From Myxococcales bacterium (GTDB lineage Bacteria > Myxococcota_A > UBA796 > GCA-2862545), in contig JAHQVJ010000074.1 in assembly GCA_019634415.1 (NCBI GenBank), positions 1 through 33,712 of the forward strand: a stretch of DNA of 33,712 nucleotides, read 5' to 3'. A model generated the notes under the pieces. The model saw only the letters and a list, made by a program, of their open reading frames with translations. It did no database searches and was not told where the DNA came from. The number at the start of each line of letters is the position of its first letter. The first letter of the stretch is position 1. Below are positions 17,407 to 25,589 of the stretch, in pieces. The translations under genes and the position numbers were made by a program.

Positions 17407-20400
17407 ATGCTCACCTTGCTCGTCGCCATTCATGGGCTCGTCCCAGACGCCTCCGCAGGCCCCGTCCGCTTTCAGTCCCAGGTGCTCGTGATCGAGTCGG
17501 TGACGGGCCTGGCCCATCGCGACGACGGGCGCGTGGCCCTGTCTCTGACCCGGACCGACCCGACCACCGGCCGACAGCTCTCCGAGTGGGATGCCGCCAC
17601 GGGCATCCTGCTCCGGACCTGGGAGGTGCCCCTGACGGCGGGGCTGTCCGTGGGCCCCGAGGAGCGCCTGGTCGCATCGGAGGGCGGTGTGTTCGACCTG
17701 CAAGCCGGCACCGTCACGCTCCCCCTACCCGGCGTCCGACACGTCCGCTTCGTGCCGGGCACATCGCTGATCGCGGGTCAGCTCCCCACGGAGCAGGGCT
17801 CCGGATGGCGCGTCTGGGACGCCCAGACCGGCGCGGTCGCGCACGACCTGGCCGGAGCGCAGCTGCTGCCCGATCACGCAGGCCGGGTGGTGCTGCGCGG
17901 CATCGGCCAGCAGACGGTCGAGGTGGTCGATCTCGCCACGGGCTCCGCGATTGCCACCCTTTCGCAGGCGCTCCCCGACGTGGCCTGCTCCCAGTCCACC
18001 GAAGACGGCACCGCTACGGGTCTGATCACCGCCTCCGCCCACGAGCTGACGCGCTTCGACCTCCCCACCGGGCGCCTCGAGTGGCGAGTAGACGCGCCCG
18101 TCGAGCCACACACCCTCGCTTGGGAGGGGTCGGTCGTAGCGCTCGCTCCCCGCTTCGAGGGTCACCTGTGGTTCCTCGATGCCTCCGACGGTCGCCCGCA
18201 GGTCATGGCACCCTCTGCCTTGGGGGTGAGCGCCGGTGGGTGGTGGGGCTCCACCGCTCGCTCCGTCACCACGTTCCTGCCAGGGGGAGACACGCTGCTC
18301 GCAGGGGGAGGAGGTGCTGGGTTCCACGCCCTCGACGCAGCCAGCGGCCGTGCTCGCGTGGCGTTTCGAGGCGCCACCGGCCGCACCCTCGACCTGCACA
18401 GCCGAGGCTCGCAGCTGCTCGTCGACGCCGGCCCCACACAGGCGGTCCTGTGGGACCTAGAGCAGCTGGCCGTGGTCCGCGGACTGCCGGGGCTCCTCTT
18501 GGACGGGTGGGTGCACCTCGATGACGGGGTCGCGCACTACCTCGGCACCCGCCCTGTCGCCGAGGTCTCCGAGCTGATCACCTGGGATCTGTCCACCTCC
18601 TCGGTGACTCACCGCACCCCGATTCCGGACACTGGCGTCAACCACGCCGCCTTCGACGCCGTGTCGGGACACGTGTTGATCGGTGCGGGACACGACTTCG
18701 GAGGAACGGCCCGCTTGGAGCTGTGGCGCCTCGACACCCACGAGCGGGTGTCCGAGGCCTCGGCACTGCCGGGCTACCCCCGACGCGTGGCCCTGGCGCC
18801 AGGTGCGCGGCGCGCAGCGGCCCTGCTGAACCGAGTCACCGCCGACGGCGGCTGGGACTTCGTGACGGTCCTCTGGGACCCACGCGCTGGACATGCCCTC
18901 GCCGAGGTCGGGGTCCGCTCGTTCACGAACACGAGCCCGCTGGCCTTCTCGCCCGACGGCAACCAGCTCCTGGCCGCCCCCACGGGACCCGACCTACTGC
19001 GCCTCGACGCGGTCACGGGCGTGCCCGTCGGCCACCTGCCCGCCGAGGGCGATCCCTTCACCATCGCCGACTTCCATCCCCAGGGAGACCTCGTCCTGGC
19101 AGGCACCGCCGCGGGACGACTCGTGCTCTGGGAGACCACCAGCGACAGCGTGGTCGACAGCTTCGACGGACTCGGCGGCAGCGTGGTCGACGTGGACTTC
19201 GCCTTCCAGGGCGACCTGCTCGTCTGGGTGAGCGAGGATCGGGTGGTACGCCTGCGTCGCCTCGAGGGTGGGCCCGTGGTGTCGCTGCACAGCCACGATC
19301 TCGACTGGGTCGTACAGGACGAGGCAGGCCACTTCGACGCAGCTCCGACAGCGGCGAATCTCGTGGCCGGCATCGAGGGCGACCACGGCTTCCGCATCGA
19401 CCAGCTGGCGGCCAGCGCCAATCGACCCGATCGGCTCCTCGAAGCCCTGGAGGTGGGCTCCGACGACCTGCGCGCCCACTTTCGGGCACGCCATCGGCTC
19501 AGGGCCAAGCTCGCGTCCCAGCGCGAGGGCGCACGACCCACCGCTCGGATCGAGCAGGTCACCATCCAGGGGAACACGGCCCAGCTGAGCCTGACCCTGG
19601 GTGCCCCGCGTGGCGATCCGCTGCGGCAGCTCACGGTCTACGTGGGGGACGTTCCCACCGAACAGCGACGCCTGCGAGGCCCGAGACGATCCCTGCAGGT
19701 AGATGTGCCGCTGCTGCCCGGTGCCAACAAGATCGAGATCGAGACCCGCACGCGGTCGGGCCGAGCGTCGCTGCGCACCATGCGGGAGGTGTTCCACGAC
19801 CCACCAGGCTTCACCTGGCTCGCCGCCCATGGCCGCAAGTTCGGCGTCTGGAGCGTGAGCTGGTCCGACGACGGCACCGAGATCGTCACCGCCGGCGACG
19901 ACGGGCACCTCCGGCGCTGGCGCAGCGAAGACGGTGCTCTGCTGGCCGACGTACGGCTGGGCGACGGAGCCGCCACCGCCGCCGCTCGCTCCCCACAGGG
20001 CCAACTCGCGGCCTACACCCGCTACCGACCGTCTGCACTGCACTTCGTGGACGAGCAGCTGCGGCCCGTGGCCGAGCCCACCCCCGTGGAGCCCTGGGTC
20101 TCGGTGCTCCGCTTCGGCTCCGACGGAGACCTGCTGCGGGCGGGCACCGAGGCCTCGGTCACGCCCGCGAGCGGAGGTCCGCCGGTCCCGCTGGATCATG
20201 GCGACGTGCGCGTGTTGGACGCCGCCTTCGTGTCGGCGGACGTCGTGGTGACGTCGGGCGTGGACGGGGTGCTGCGCCAATGGAACGCTCGGTCTGGAGC
20301 GCTGCTGGCGAGCTGGGCCCACGGCACCGATGCGCTGCAAGCGGTGGCCGTGCTCCCCGACGGTCGGGTGGCCACCGGATCGGCCGATGGCACCATCCGG

Positions 20401-21621
20401 CTTCAGGATCTGAGCTCCCCCGAGGTGGGAACCGCCTTCCCCGCCCACGCGGCTGCCATCCAAGCCCTCGCCGCGGGAGCGACGGTCCGGGGCGGACCTC
20501 CCCGGCTCGTCTCCGGTGGCTGCCAGCGCCTGGCTCTGCACGATCCGCAGCGGGGCTGCGACGGCGTGACCCTGCGGATCTGGGGCCTCGACGGCACCTT
20601 GCTCGACGCCGTCGCCGGCGCAGGGGCACGCATCGGCGACCTCGCCATCGAGCCTGGCGGCGGGCGCATCGCCGCAGCCATGGACACCTCGGTGCTGCTG
20701 TGGGACCGCTCCGCCAACGCCGCGAACCGACCCGATCTCTACGTCGTGGGCGTGGGGATCTCGGACTACGCCCACGAGGACGTGCGGGACCTGCGCTGGG
20801 CCCACCGCGACGTCGAGGATCTCGCGGCCACCTTCCTGCGCATGGACGATCCCTCGACGGGTCCCGCCGACGCAGCCAGGTTCCGCCGCGTGCACGTGCG
20901 CACCCTGACCGACGCACAGGCCACGCGACCCAACATCGCGTCGCTGCGCGAGCACTTCGACGGCGCGAGAACAGGCGACGTGGCGGTGCTCTTCGTGGCG
21001 GGCCACGGCCTGCACGACGACGACCCCGCCGCCACCTACTACTACCTGACCCACGACGCCGACCCCGACCGGCTCCACCAGACCGCTCTGCCGTTCGAAG
21101 AGCTGGAGGCGCTACTGGCGGGCATCGCGCCGCGAAACAAGCTGCTGCTCCTGGACACCTGCGAGTCCGGGGAGGTCATCGACGACCTCGCGATCCATCG
21201 CTCCCCGCCACCGGCAGCACAGGTGCAGGGCGCCCGCTTCACGGCCCGAGCGCTGGAGGCCGAGCCGGTGCGCGCCTCCGAGGAGCGTCCGCGCGTGGTC
21301 CCTCACCGCAACCGCTGGATCTACGAGGATCTTCGGCGTCGCACCGGAGCCATCGTGCTGTCGTCGTCGCTGGGCCACGAGGCCTCTCTGGAGCACGACC
21401 GCCTGGAGAACGGCGTCTTCACGGAGGCCCTGCTGCGGGCGCTGGCCCCCACGGACGGAAGCCGGGGGGCGGACACCAACGGTGACGGGCGGGTGAGCAC
21501 CGACGAGCTACGGACCTTCGTCATCGAGCTGGTACCGGAGCTGACGGGCGACCTACAGCACCCCACGGTGGACCGGGACAACCTGCATCAGGTCTTCGAC
21601 TTCCCGCTCCTCGGCCCGTGA
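17407..21621 (+). CDS. Exported WD40-repeat protein with two propeller blocks and C-terminal caspase domain
   Basis: 1404 residues. MLTLLVAIHGLVPDASA is a probable signal peptide without Lys/Arg in its n-region. WD40/YVTN-like repeats fill about 25-630. About 660-795 matches the linker and Ig-like region of the paralogue at 91-3501 (DQLAASANRPDRLL against DQLAPRNNRPGRLL). A second propeller block then lies at about 800-1105 (GVWSVSWSDDGTEIVTAGDDG, GTDALQAVAVLPDGRVATGS), which the paralogue lacks. The caspase domain starts near 1108 (YVVGVGISDY) and keeps both catalytic residues, H1200 in VAGHG and C1252 in DTCESG. An EF-hand-like loop DTNGDGRVSTDE is at about 1356-1367. It is probably co-transcribed with the preceding regulator. 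Likely an extracytoplasmic cysteine protease controlled by its propellers; substrate unknown. Confidence 0.93.
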   Translation: MLTLLVAIHGLVPDASAGPVRFQSQVLVIESVTGLAHRDDGRVALSLTRTDPTTGRQLSEWDAATGILLRTWEVPLTAGLSVGPEERLVASEGGVFDLQAGTVTLPLPGVRHVRFVPGTSLIAGQLPTEQGSGWRVWDAQTGAVAHDLAGAQLLPDHAGRVVLRGIGQQTVEVVDLATGSAIATLSQALPDVACSQSTEDGTATGLITASAHELTRFDLPTGRLEWRVDAPVEPHTLAWEGSVVALAPRFEGHLWFLDASDGRPQVMAPSALGVSAGGWWGSTARSVTTFLPGGDTLLAGGGGAGFHALDAASGRARVAFRGATGRTLDLHSRGSQLLVDAGPTQAVLWDLEQLAVVRGLPGLLLDGWVHLDDGVAHYLGTRPVAEVSELITWDLSTSSVTHRTPIPDTGVNHAAFDAVSGHVLIGAGHDFGGTARLELWRLDTHERVSEASALPGYPRRVALAPGARRAAALLNRVTADGGWDFVTVLWDPRAGHALAEVGVRSFTNTSPLAFSPDGNQLLAAPTGPDLLRLDAVTGVPVGHLPAEGDPFTIADFHPQGDLVLAGTAAGRLVLWETTSDSVVDSFDGLGGSVVDVDFAFQGDLLVWVSEDRVVRLRRLEGGPVVSLHSHDLDWVVQDEAGHFDAAPTAANLVAGIEGDHGFRIDQLAASANRPDRLLEALEVGSDDLRAHFRARHRLRAKLASQREGARPTARIEQVTIQGNTAQLSLTLGAPRGDPLRQLTVYVGDVPTEQRRLRGPRRSLQVDVPLLPGANKIEIETRTRSGRASLRTMREVFHDPPGFTWLAAHGRKFGVWSVSWSDDGTEIVTAGDDGHLRRWRSEDGALLADVRLGDGAATAAARSPQGQLAAYTRYRPSALHFVDEQLRPVAEPTPVEPWVSVLRFGSDGDLLRAGTEASVTPASGGPPVPLDHGDVRVLDAAFVSADVVVTSGVDGVLRQWNARSGALLASWAHGTDALQAVAVLPDGRVATGSADGTIRLQDLSSPEVGTAFPAHAAAIQALAAGATVRGGPPRLVSGGCQRLALHDPQRGCDGVTLRIWGLDGTLLDAVAGAGARIGDLAIEPGGGRIAAAMDTSVLLWDRSANAANRPDLYVVGVGISDYAHEDVRDLRWAHRDVEDLAATFLRMDDPSTGPADAARFRRVHVRTLTDAQATRPNIASLREHFDGARTGDVAVLFVAGHGLHDDDPAATYYYLTHDADPDRLHQTALPFEELEALLAGIAPRNKLLLLDTCESGEVIDDLAIHRSPPPAAQVQGARFTARALEAEPVRASEERPRVVPHRNRWIYEDLRRRTGAIVLSSSLGHEASLEHDRLENGVFTEALLRALAPTDGSRGADTNGDGRVSTDELRTFVIELVPELTGDLQHPTVDRDNLHQVFDFPLLGP

Positions 21622-22530
21622 CTACAGGGAGCCCAGGACGCTCGACAGCACGCCTCCCACGTCGAGCGTGTCGCAGCTCTCGTCGTGGATGTCCCAGGCC
21701 TGGCCGCCCGTGGCCGCAGCCGCATCGACGTACCGCGCCACGCCCCAGTCCGAGCCCGTTCCCGGGCACATCAGCTCCCCCGCGGAGGTCAGCGCCGGCA
21801 CCACCGCGTGGATCTCGGGTGACAGCCCGAGATCGGTCAGCAGATCCACGTAGGTCCCGGCCGTGGGCTCTTGGGCCTGGCGCCTGGAGGCGTCGGCGCC
21901 GTCCGACACGATCACCACCACCCACCGCTGCCCCTCGACGAGGTCGGTGAGGCCGCCCAGATCTTCGTCGACGAGGCCCGAGTCCGCGTCGGTACACGCC
22001 TGCACCGGACTCGCGCTGGCGCGACACCCGATGAGGAACAGCGCCTCGAGCCCCTCCTCGGTGGTGGCACCGCAGTTGTCGACCCACGCACCGTCGCCGC
22101 AGGTGCAGTCCAGGTAGTCCCGGGTCAGGAACGTCCCCAGTGGATCCCCGCAGCTGTACGAGGGCGGAGCAGCGGGAACCGCCGTGGCCCCCGTGAAGCA
22201 GGTTCCCTCACACAGCAGCGCAGCCTGCGACTGCTCCGACAGATCGGCACCCGACAGCACTCCAGCCCCCAGCAGCTGGCCGGCACGTCGGGCCACGTCG
22301 GTGGTGGCGAACGCGAGCTGCACGCTGACTGTGTCGGGTCGCGCCTCGAGGTCGGCAACGAGCGAGTCCAGCGCAATGGCCACGCTCTGTGCCTCCTCCA
22401 CCATCGAGTCCGAGTTGTCCATCACGATCAACACCGACAACGCCTCGGTGGTGTCCTCCACCTCGGTGGGGGTCGGGACCGTCGGCGTCTCCGCCGGTCC
22501 GGAACAGGCGAGCCACACTATCGACCACAT
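21622..22530 (-). CDS. VWA-domain lipoprotein
   Basis: 302 residues. The start at 22530 is chosen because GGAGG lies four bases upstream and the protein then begins MWSIVWLACSG, a short lipoprotein-type signal with Cys9. An upstream in-frame start would add 20 residues. A Thr/Pro linker is followed by a von Willebrand factor A-like domain with the metal-site motif DNSDS (38-42) and a later SDG segment (VVVIVSDGADAS). Many cysteines in the middle (CEGTC, CTCGDG) suggest disulfides, in keeping with a periplasmic or surface position. It abuts the WD40-caspase gene tail to tail without spacing. VWA domains mediate metal-dependent protein binding, so an adhesion or assembly role is likely; a link to the caspases is only positional. 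malG ends 84 bp upstream on the same strand. Confidence 0.8.
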   Translation of the reverse strand: MWSIVWLACSGPAETPTVPTPTEVEDTTEALSVLIVMDNSDSMVEEAQSVAIALDSLVADLEARPDTVSVQLAFATTDVARRAGQLLGAGVLSGADLSEQSQAALLCEGTCFTGATAVPAAPPSYSCGDPLGTFLTRDYLDCTCGDGAWVDNCGATTEEGLEALFLIGCRASASPVQACTDADSGLVDEDLGGLTDLVEGQRWVVVIVSDGADASRRQAQEPTAGTYVDLLTDLGLSPEIHAVVPALTSAGELMCPGTGSDWGVARYVDAAAATGGQAWDIHDESCDTLDVGGVLSSVLGSL

Positions 22531-22535
22531 GCATC

Positions 22536-22548
22536 CTCCAGTCTGGAG
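22536..22548. promoter_or_regulatory. Dyad CTCCAGTCTGGAG overlapping the VWA gene's ribosome binding site
   Basis: Six-base arms CTCCAG/CTGGAG around one base lie just before the VWA gene; the right arm on the minus strand contains the GGAG of its ribosome binding site. The same hexamers recur as a spaced pair at 25630-25657 in front of the regulator. Either could be an operator; both could be chance. Confidence 0.25.
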
Positions 22549-22614
22549 ATGTCCCAGCTGTGCCCTCATCATGCCTCGATACGCCGCCACTCGGCGACTC
22601 GTGGATTGCCGCGG

Positions 22615-23463
22615 TCAGCCTTTTACGCTGCCGGCCGTCAGCCCCTCCACGAAGTGGCGTTGCAAGGCGAAGAACAGGATCAGCACGGGCAACGACACCA
22701 GCAACGCCCCAGCTGCGAAGTGCCCCCACTCGGTGCCGTAGTCGCTCACGTAGCGCTGCAACACCACTGGAAGCGTGAAGCTGCGCGGGCTGCCCATGAA
22801 GGTCGCCGCCAGGATGAACTCGTTCCAGGCCGTCATGAAGGCGAACAGTCCCGTCACCGCCAGGGCCGGTCGCGCCAGCGGCAGCACCACCCAGCGAAAC
22901 GCCAGCCACTCCGAGGCGCCGTCGATGCGCGCCGCAGCCACCAGCTCGCGAGGGATGGTGTCGAAGTAGCCCTTCAGGGTCCACGTGCAGAACGGCACGG
23001 TGGTGCTCGCGTAGACCAGGGCGAGCCCCATCAGGGAGTCGATGAGTCCCAGCTCGTCGAGCAGGATGTACAACGGGATCGCCATCACCACCTGGGGGAA
23101 CATCTGGGTGAGCAGCAGCGCCGACAGGGCCCGATCCTGCCCCGGCAGATCCCAGCGCGACAGGGCGTAGGCCGAGGTGGTCGACAGCGCCAAGCCCACC
23201 GCGGAGGTGGCGCCGGCCACCACCACCGAGTTCAGCAGCTGACGCCCGAACAGCCAGCCCGCACCATCGGTGGTCCCCACCACGTCCACGAAGTTCTGCA
23301 GCGTGATCTCGGTGGGCACCAGCGACGCCCCCATGCCGAAGGCCTGGCTCGGCGTGAGCGCCATCTTCACCACCCACAGCACCGGGTACAGCGTGGCCAG
23401 GGTGAAGACGAGCAAGCCCAGGTGCACGGCGATCTGCACCGGCAGCGACGGACCGCGCCTCAC
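22615..23463 (-). CDS. malG: Maltose/maltodextrin ABC transporter permease MalG
   Basis: 282 residues from a GTG start that overlaps the TGA stop of the upstream permease gene as GTGA. GGAGG lies about six bases before it, so translation is coupled. Six hydrophobic helices are visible. The sequence follows MalG closely: LSTTSAYALSR, LLTQMFPQVV, TLKGYFDTIP, an EAA-type loop (ELVAAARIDGASEWLAFR) that contacts the ATPase, and the C-terminus VEGLTAGSVKG, close to the equivalent end of E. coli MalG. It pairs with the MalF part of the adjacent fusion protein in the inner membrane, with MalK supplied by the gene at 32280. The match to MalG rather than a generic sugar permease is good. Confidence 0.93.
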   Translation of the reverse strand: MRRGPSLPVQIAVHLGLLVFTLATLYPVLWVVKMALTPSQAFGMGASLVPTEITLQNFVDVVGTTDGAGWLFGRQLLNSVVVAGATSAVGLALSTTSAYALSRWDLPGQDRALSALLLTQMFPQVVMAIPLYILLDELGLIDSLMGLALVYASTTVPFCTWTLKGYFDTIPRELVAAARIDGASEWLAFRWVVLPLARPALAVTGLFAFMTAWNEFILAATFMGSPRSFTLPVVLQRYVSDYGTEWGHFAAGALLVSLPVLILFFALQRHFVEGLTAGSVKG

Positions 23464-25589
23464 AGCACCCTCCGGCCCACCAGGCGGTTCGCCCCGCGGG
23501 AGTAGATCACCAGCACGAAGAAGATGAGCACGGCGTAGGCAGCGGCATATCCGTAGCGGTTGCCGCGGGAGAACGCCCAGCGATAGGCCTCGCTGATCAA
23601 GATCTCCGTCGAGCTGTTGGGCTCCCCCTGGCTCACCAGGAAGACCACGTTGAACATGTTGAAGGTCCACACCGAGCCCAGGATCACCGCCGGGAGCAAG
23701 GCGGGGCGCAGCATGGGCCAGATGGTGTGCCGCAGGCGGAACCACCACGAGGCCCCGTCGAGCATGGCGGCCTCCTCGAGCTGGCGCGGGATGGACTGCA
23801 GAGCCCCGAGGGTGACCACCATCATGAACGGAAATCCGAGCCAGGTGTTGGTGGCGAGGTTGGCACCGAACGCCATGGCGAAGGAGCCGAACCAGTCGAG
23901 CTCCAGCGGACCGTCGCGCAGCATCACCGCCCCCAGCAGGGCATTGATGGCGCCGTACTGGGCGTGGAACATCCCCTTCCAGATCAGCGCGGTGATGTAG
24001 TTGGGCACCGCCCAGGGTACGATGAGCAGCGCGCGCCACACCCCCCGCAGCCGGATCCAGGGCTCCCGCAGCACCATGGCCAGCGCCACCCCGAGCCCCA
24101 CGTGCAGTGCGAGGTTGGTGACCGTCCAGAGCAGCGTGACGCCCAGGGTGTAGACGAAGGACAGCGGCGACGTGACGGGCCAGTCCCGTGCCAGCAGGAT
24201 GTCGGCGAAGTGGGCCAAGCCCACGAAGGACCACTCCCCGCGGTGGTGGGCGAGCAGCGACACCGCGGCCCCCGTGAGGAACGGCACCACCAGCAGCCCC
24301 AGCAGGGTCGCGCCAGAGGGCACCAGCCAGCCGTAGTGGAAGCGATGGCGCCACACCTGGGCTCGGGCGGCCGGATCCCGCAGCGGCGCCAGCGCGAAGG
24401 CCGTCGCAGCCAGGCCCACGAGCGCCATGAGCAGCACATAGGGCCACGCCGCCACCGGCGGAGGCGGCGGGCGCGCCAAGATCCGGAACGTCTCCTGCGC
24501 CCCACGGGCGGCGACCTGGGGGCTGGCCGCACCGCGCAGCACGTCGCGCAGCGCCCGCGCCTGGGCCTCGAAGGCGGCCTGGATGTCGGGGTCGCTGGGA
24601 ATGGGAACGGCGGCCTCCGCCTGCGCGGCGAGCACCTCGAGCAGCGGATCGTCGGGCTCGATCGCCAGGTGGCTGACGGCCTGTCGGCCCACCCGCTGCC
24701 GCAGCTCCGCACCCACCGGGCCCGACAACCAGGCCGCAAAGGCAGTGGCGCCCGGCCCGTTCGCCGCGGGCTGGGCCACGAACGCCGCGTCCACGGTGAG
24801 GTAGGGCTGCGCGGGCGCGCCGGCCTCGTCCACGAAGGGCAGCGGAGCAGCGGCGATGGGGCGATCCGTCTCGGCCACGAACCAGGGGCCGCTGATCACG
24901 AAGGCGGCGTTGCCCTCGCCGTAGAGCCGCGCGATGAGCTCGGCGGTGGGCTGCGGCGGGGCGATCCCCGACTCCACCGCGAGCCGCCGCGAGAACGCCA
25001 GGGCGGCGACCTGCGCCTCGCCGTCGAGGTGGGCTCCGTCGGTGTCCAGCGCCCGCCCCCCGAAGGCGTGCTGCCACACCCCGTGGAAGTAGGGCTCGGC
25101 TGCCTGATACGCCAAGCCGTAGCGCCCGCCGCCCGTCAGCGCCCGGGCCTGCGCCACCAGCTCACCCGTGGTGGTGGGCGGCTCGTCCACCAGCGTGGGG
25201 TCGTACAGCAGCACCACCGACTTGAACGCCAGCGGCGCGCCCCAGACCTGCCCGTCGGCCTGCAGAGCGGCCACCGTGGCCGCACGGTGCTCGTCGAGCC
25301 GCCCCTCGAGGGGGCGCACGATCCCCATGGCGCGCCACTTGCCGAGGTTGCCGTGGGCCGCGAGGAACACGTCGGGACCGTTGCCTCGGGGCACGGCCGT
25401 CTCGATCTTGGCGTCGAAGGCCCCGAAGGGCACCGCCACCACCTCCACCTGGGCGTCGTGCTCGCTGCCCCACTGGGCCGCCGCCTCGTCGATGGCTCGC
25501 GCCTCGTCGCCTCGGTAGGCGTGCCACACCGTGAGGTCCGCCGCCTGGGCCGACCCTCCCCACAGCCACATCGCGGCGACGTTGTGCAT
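23460..25589 (-). CDS. Fusion of periplasmic maltose-type binding protein and MalF permease
   Basis: 709 residues. MHNVAAMWLWGGSAQA is a signal peptide. Residues about 18-370 are a solute-binding protein of the MalE type (LTVWHAYRGDEARAIDEAA, GPDVFLAAHGNLGKW, PLAFKSVVLLYDPTL, GEGNAAFVISGPW). A Pro-rich linker (374-378) leads into a helix at about 382-402 and then the MalF-type permease (helices near 421-446, 478-503, 517-540, 570-597, 630-655, 680-697). Its EAA loop is EEAAMLDGASWWFRLR at about 605-620. MalE and MalF are normally separate proteins, so here the receptor is tethered to its own channel. The gene is coupled to malG by GTGA and divergent from the STAND-type regulator. The start codon is inferred from the signal peptide; no strong ribosome binding site is seen. 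Confidence 0.92.
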   Translation of the reverse strand: MHNVAAMWLWGGSAQAADLTVWHAYRGDEARAIDEAAAQWGSEHDAQVEVVAVPFGAFDAKIETAVPRGNGPDVFLAAHGNLGKWRAMGIVRPLEGRLDEHRAATVAALQADGQVWGAPLAFKSVVLLYDPTLVDEPPTTTGELVAQARALTGGGRYGLAYQAAEPYFHGVWQHAFGGRALDTDGAHLDGEAQVAALAFSRRLAVESGIAPPQPTAELIARLYGEGNAAFVISGPWFVAETDRPIAAAPLPFVDEAGAPAQPYLTVDAAFVAQPAANGPGATAFAAWLSGPVGAELRQRVGRQAVSHLAIEPDDPLLEVLAAQAEAAVPIPSDPDIQAAFEAQARALRDVLRGAASPQVAARGAQETFRILARPPPPPVAAWPYVLLMALVGLAATAFALAPLRDPAARAQVWRHRFHYGWLVPSGATLLGLLVVPFLTGAAVSLLAHHRGEWSFVGLAHFADILLARDWPVTSPLSFVYTLGVTLLWTVTNLALHVGLGVALAMVLREPWIRLRGVWRALLIVPWAVPNYITALIWKGMFHAQYGAINALLGAVMLRDGPLELDWFGSFAMAFGANLATNTWLGFPFMMVVTLGALQSIPRQLEEAAMLDGASWWFRLRHTIWPMLRPALLPAVILGSVWTFNMFNVVFLVSQGEPNSSTEILISEAYRWAFSRGNRYGYAAAYAVLIFFVLVIYSRGANRLVGRRVL

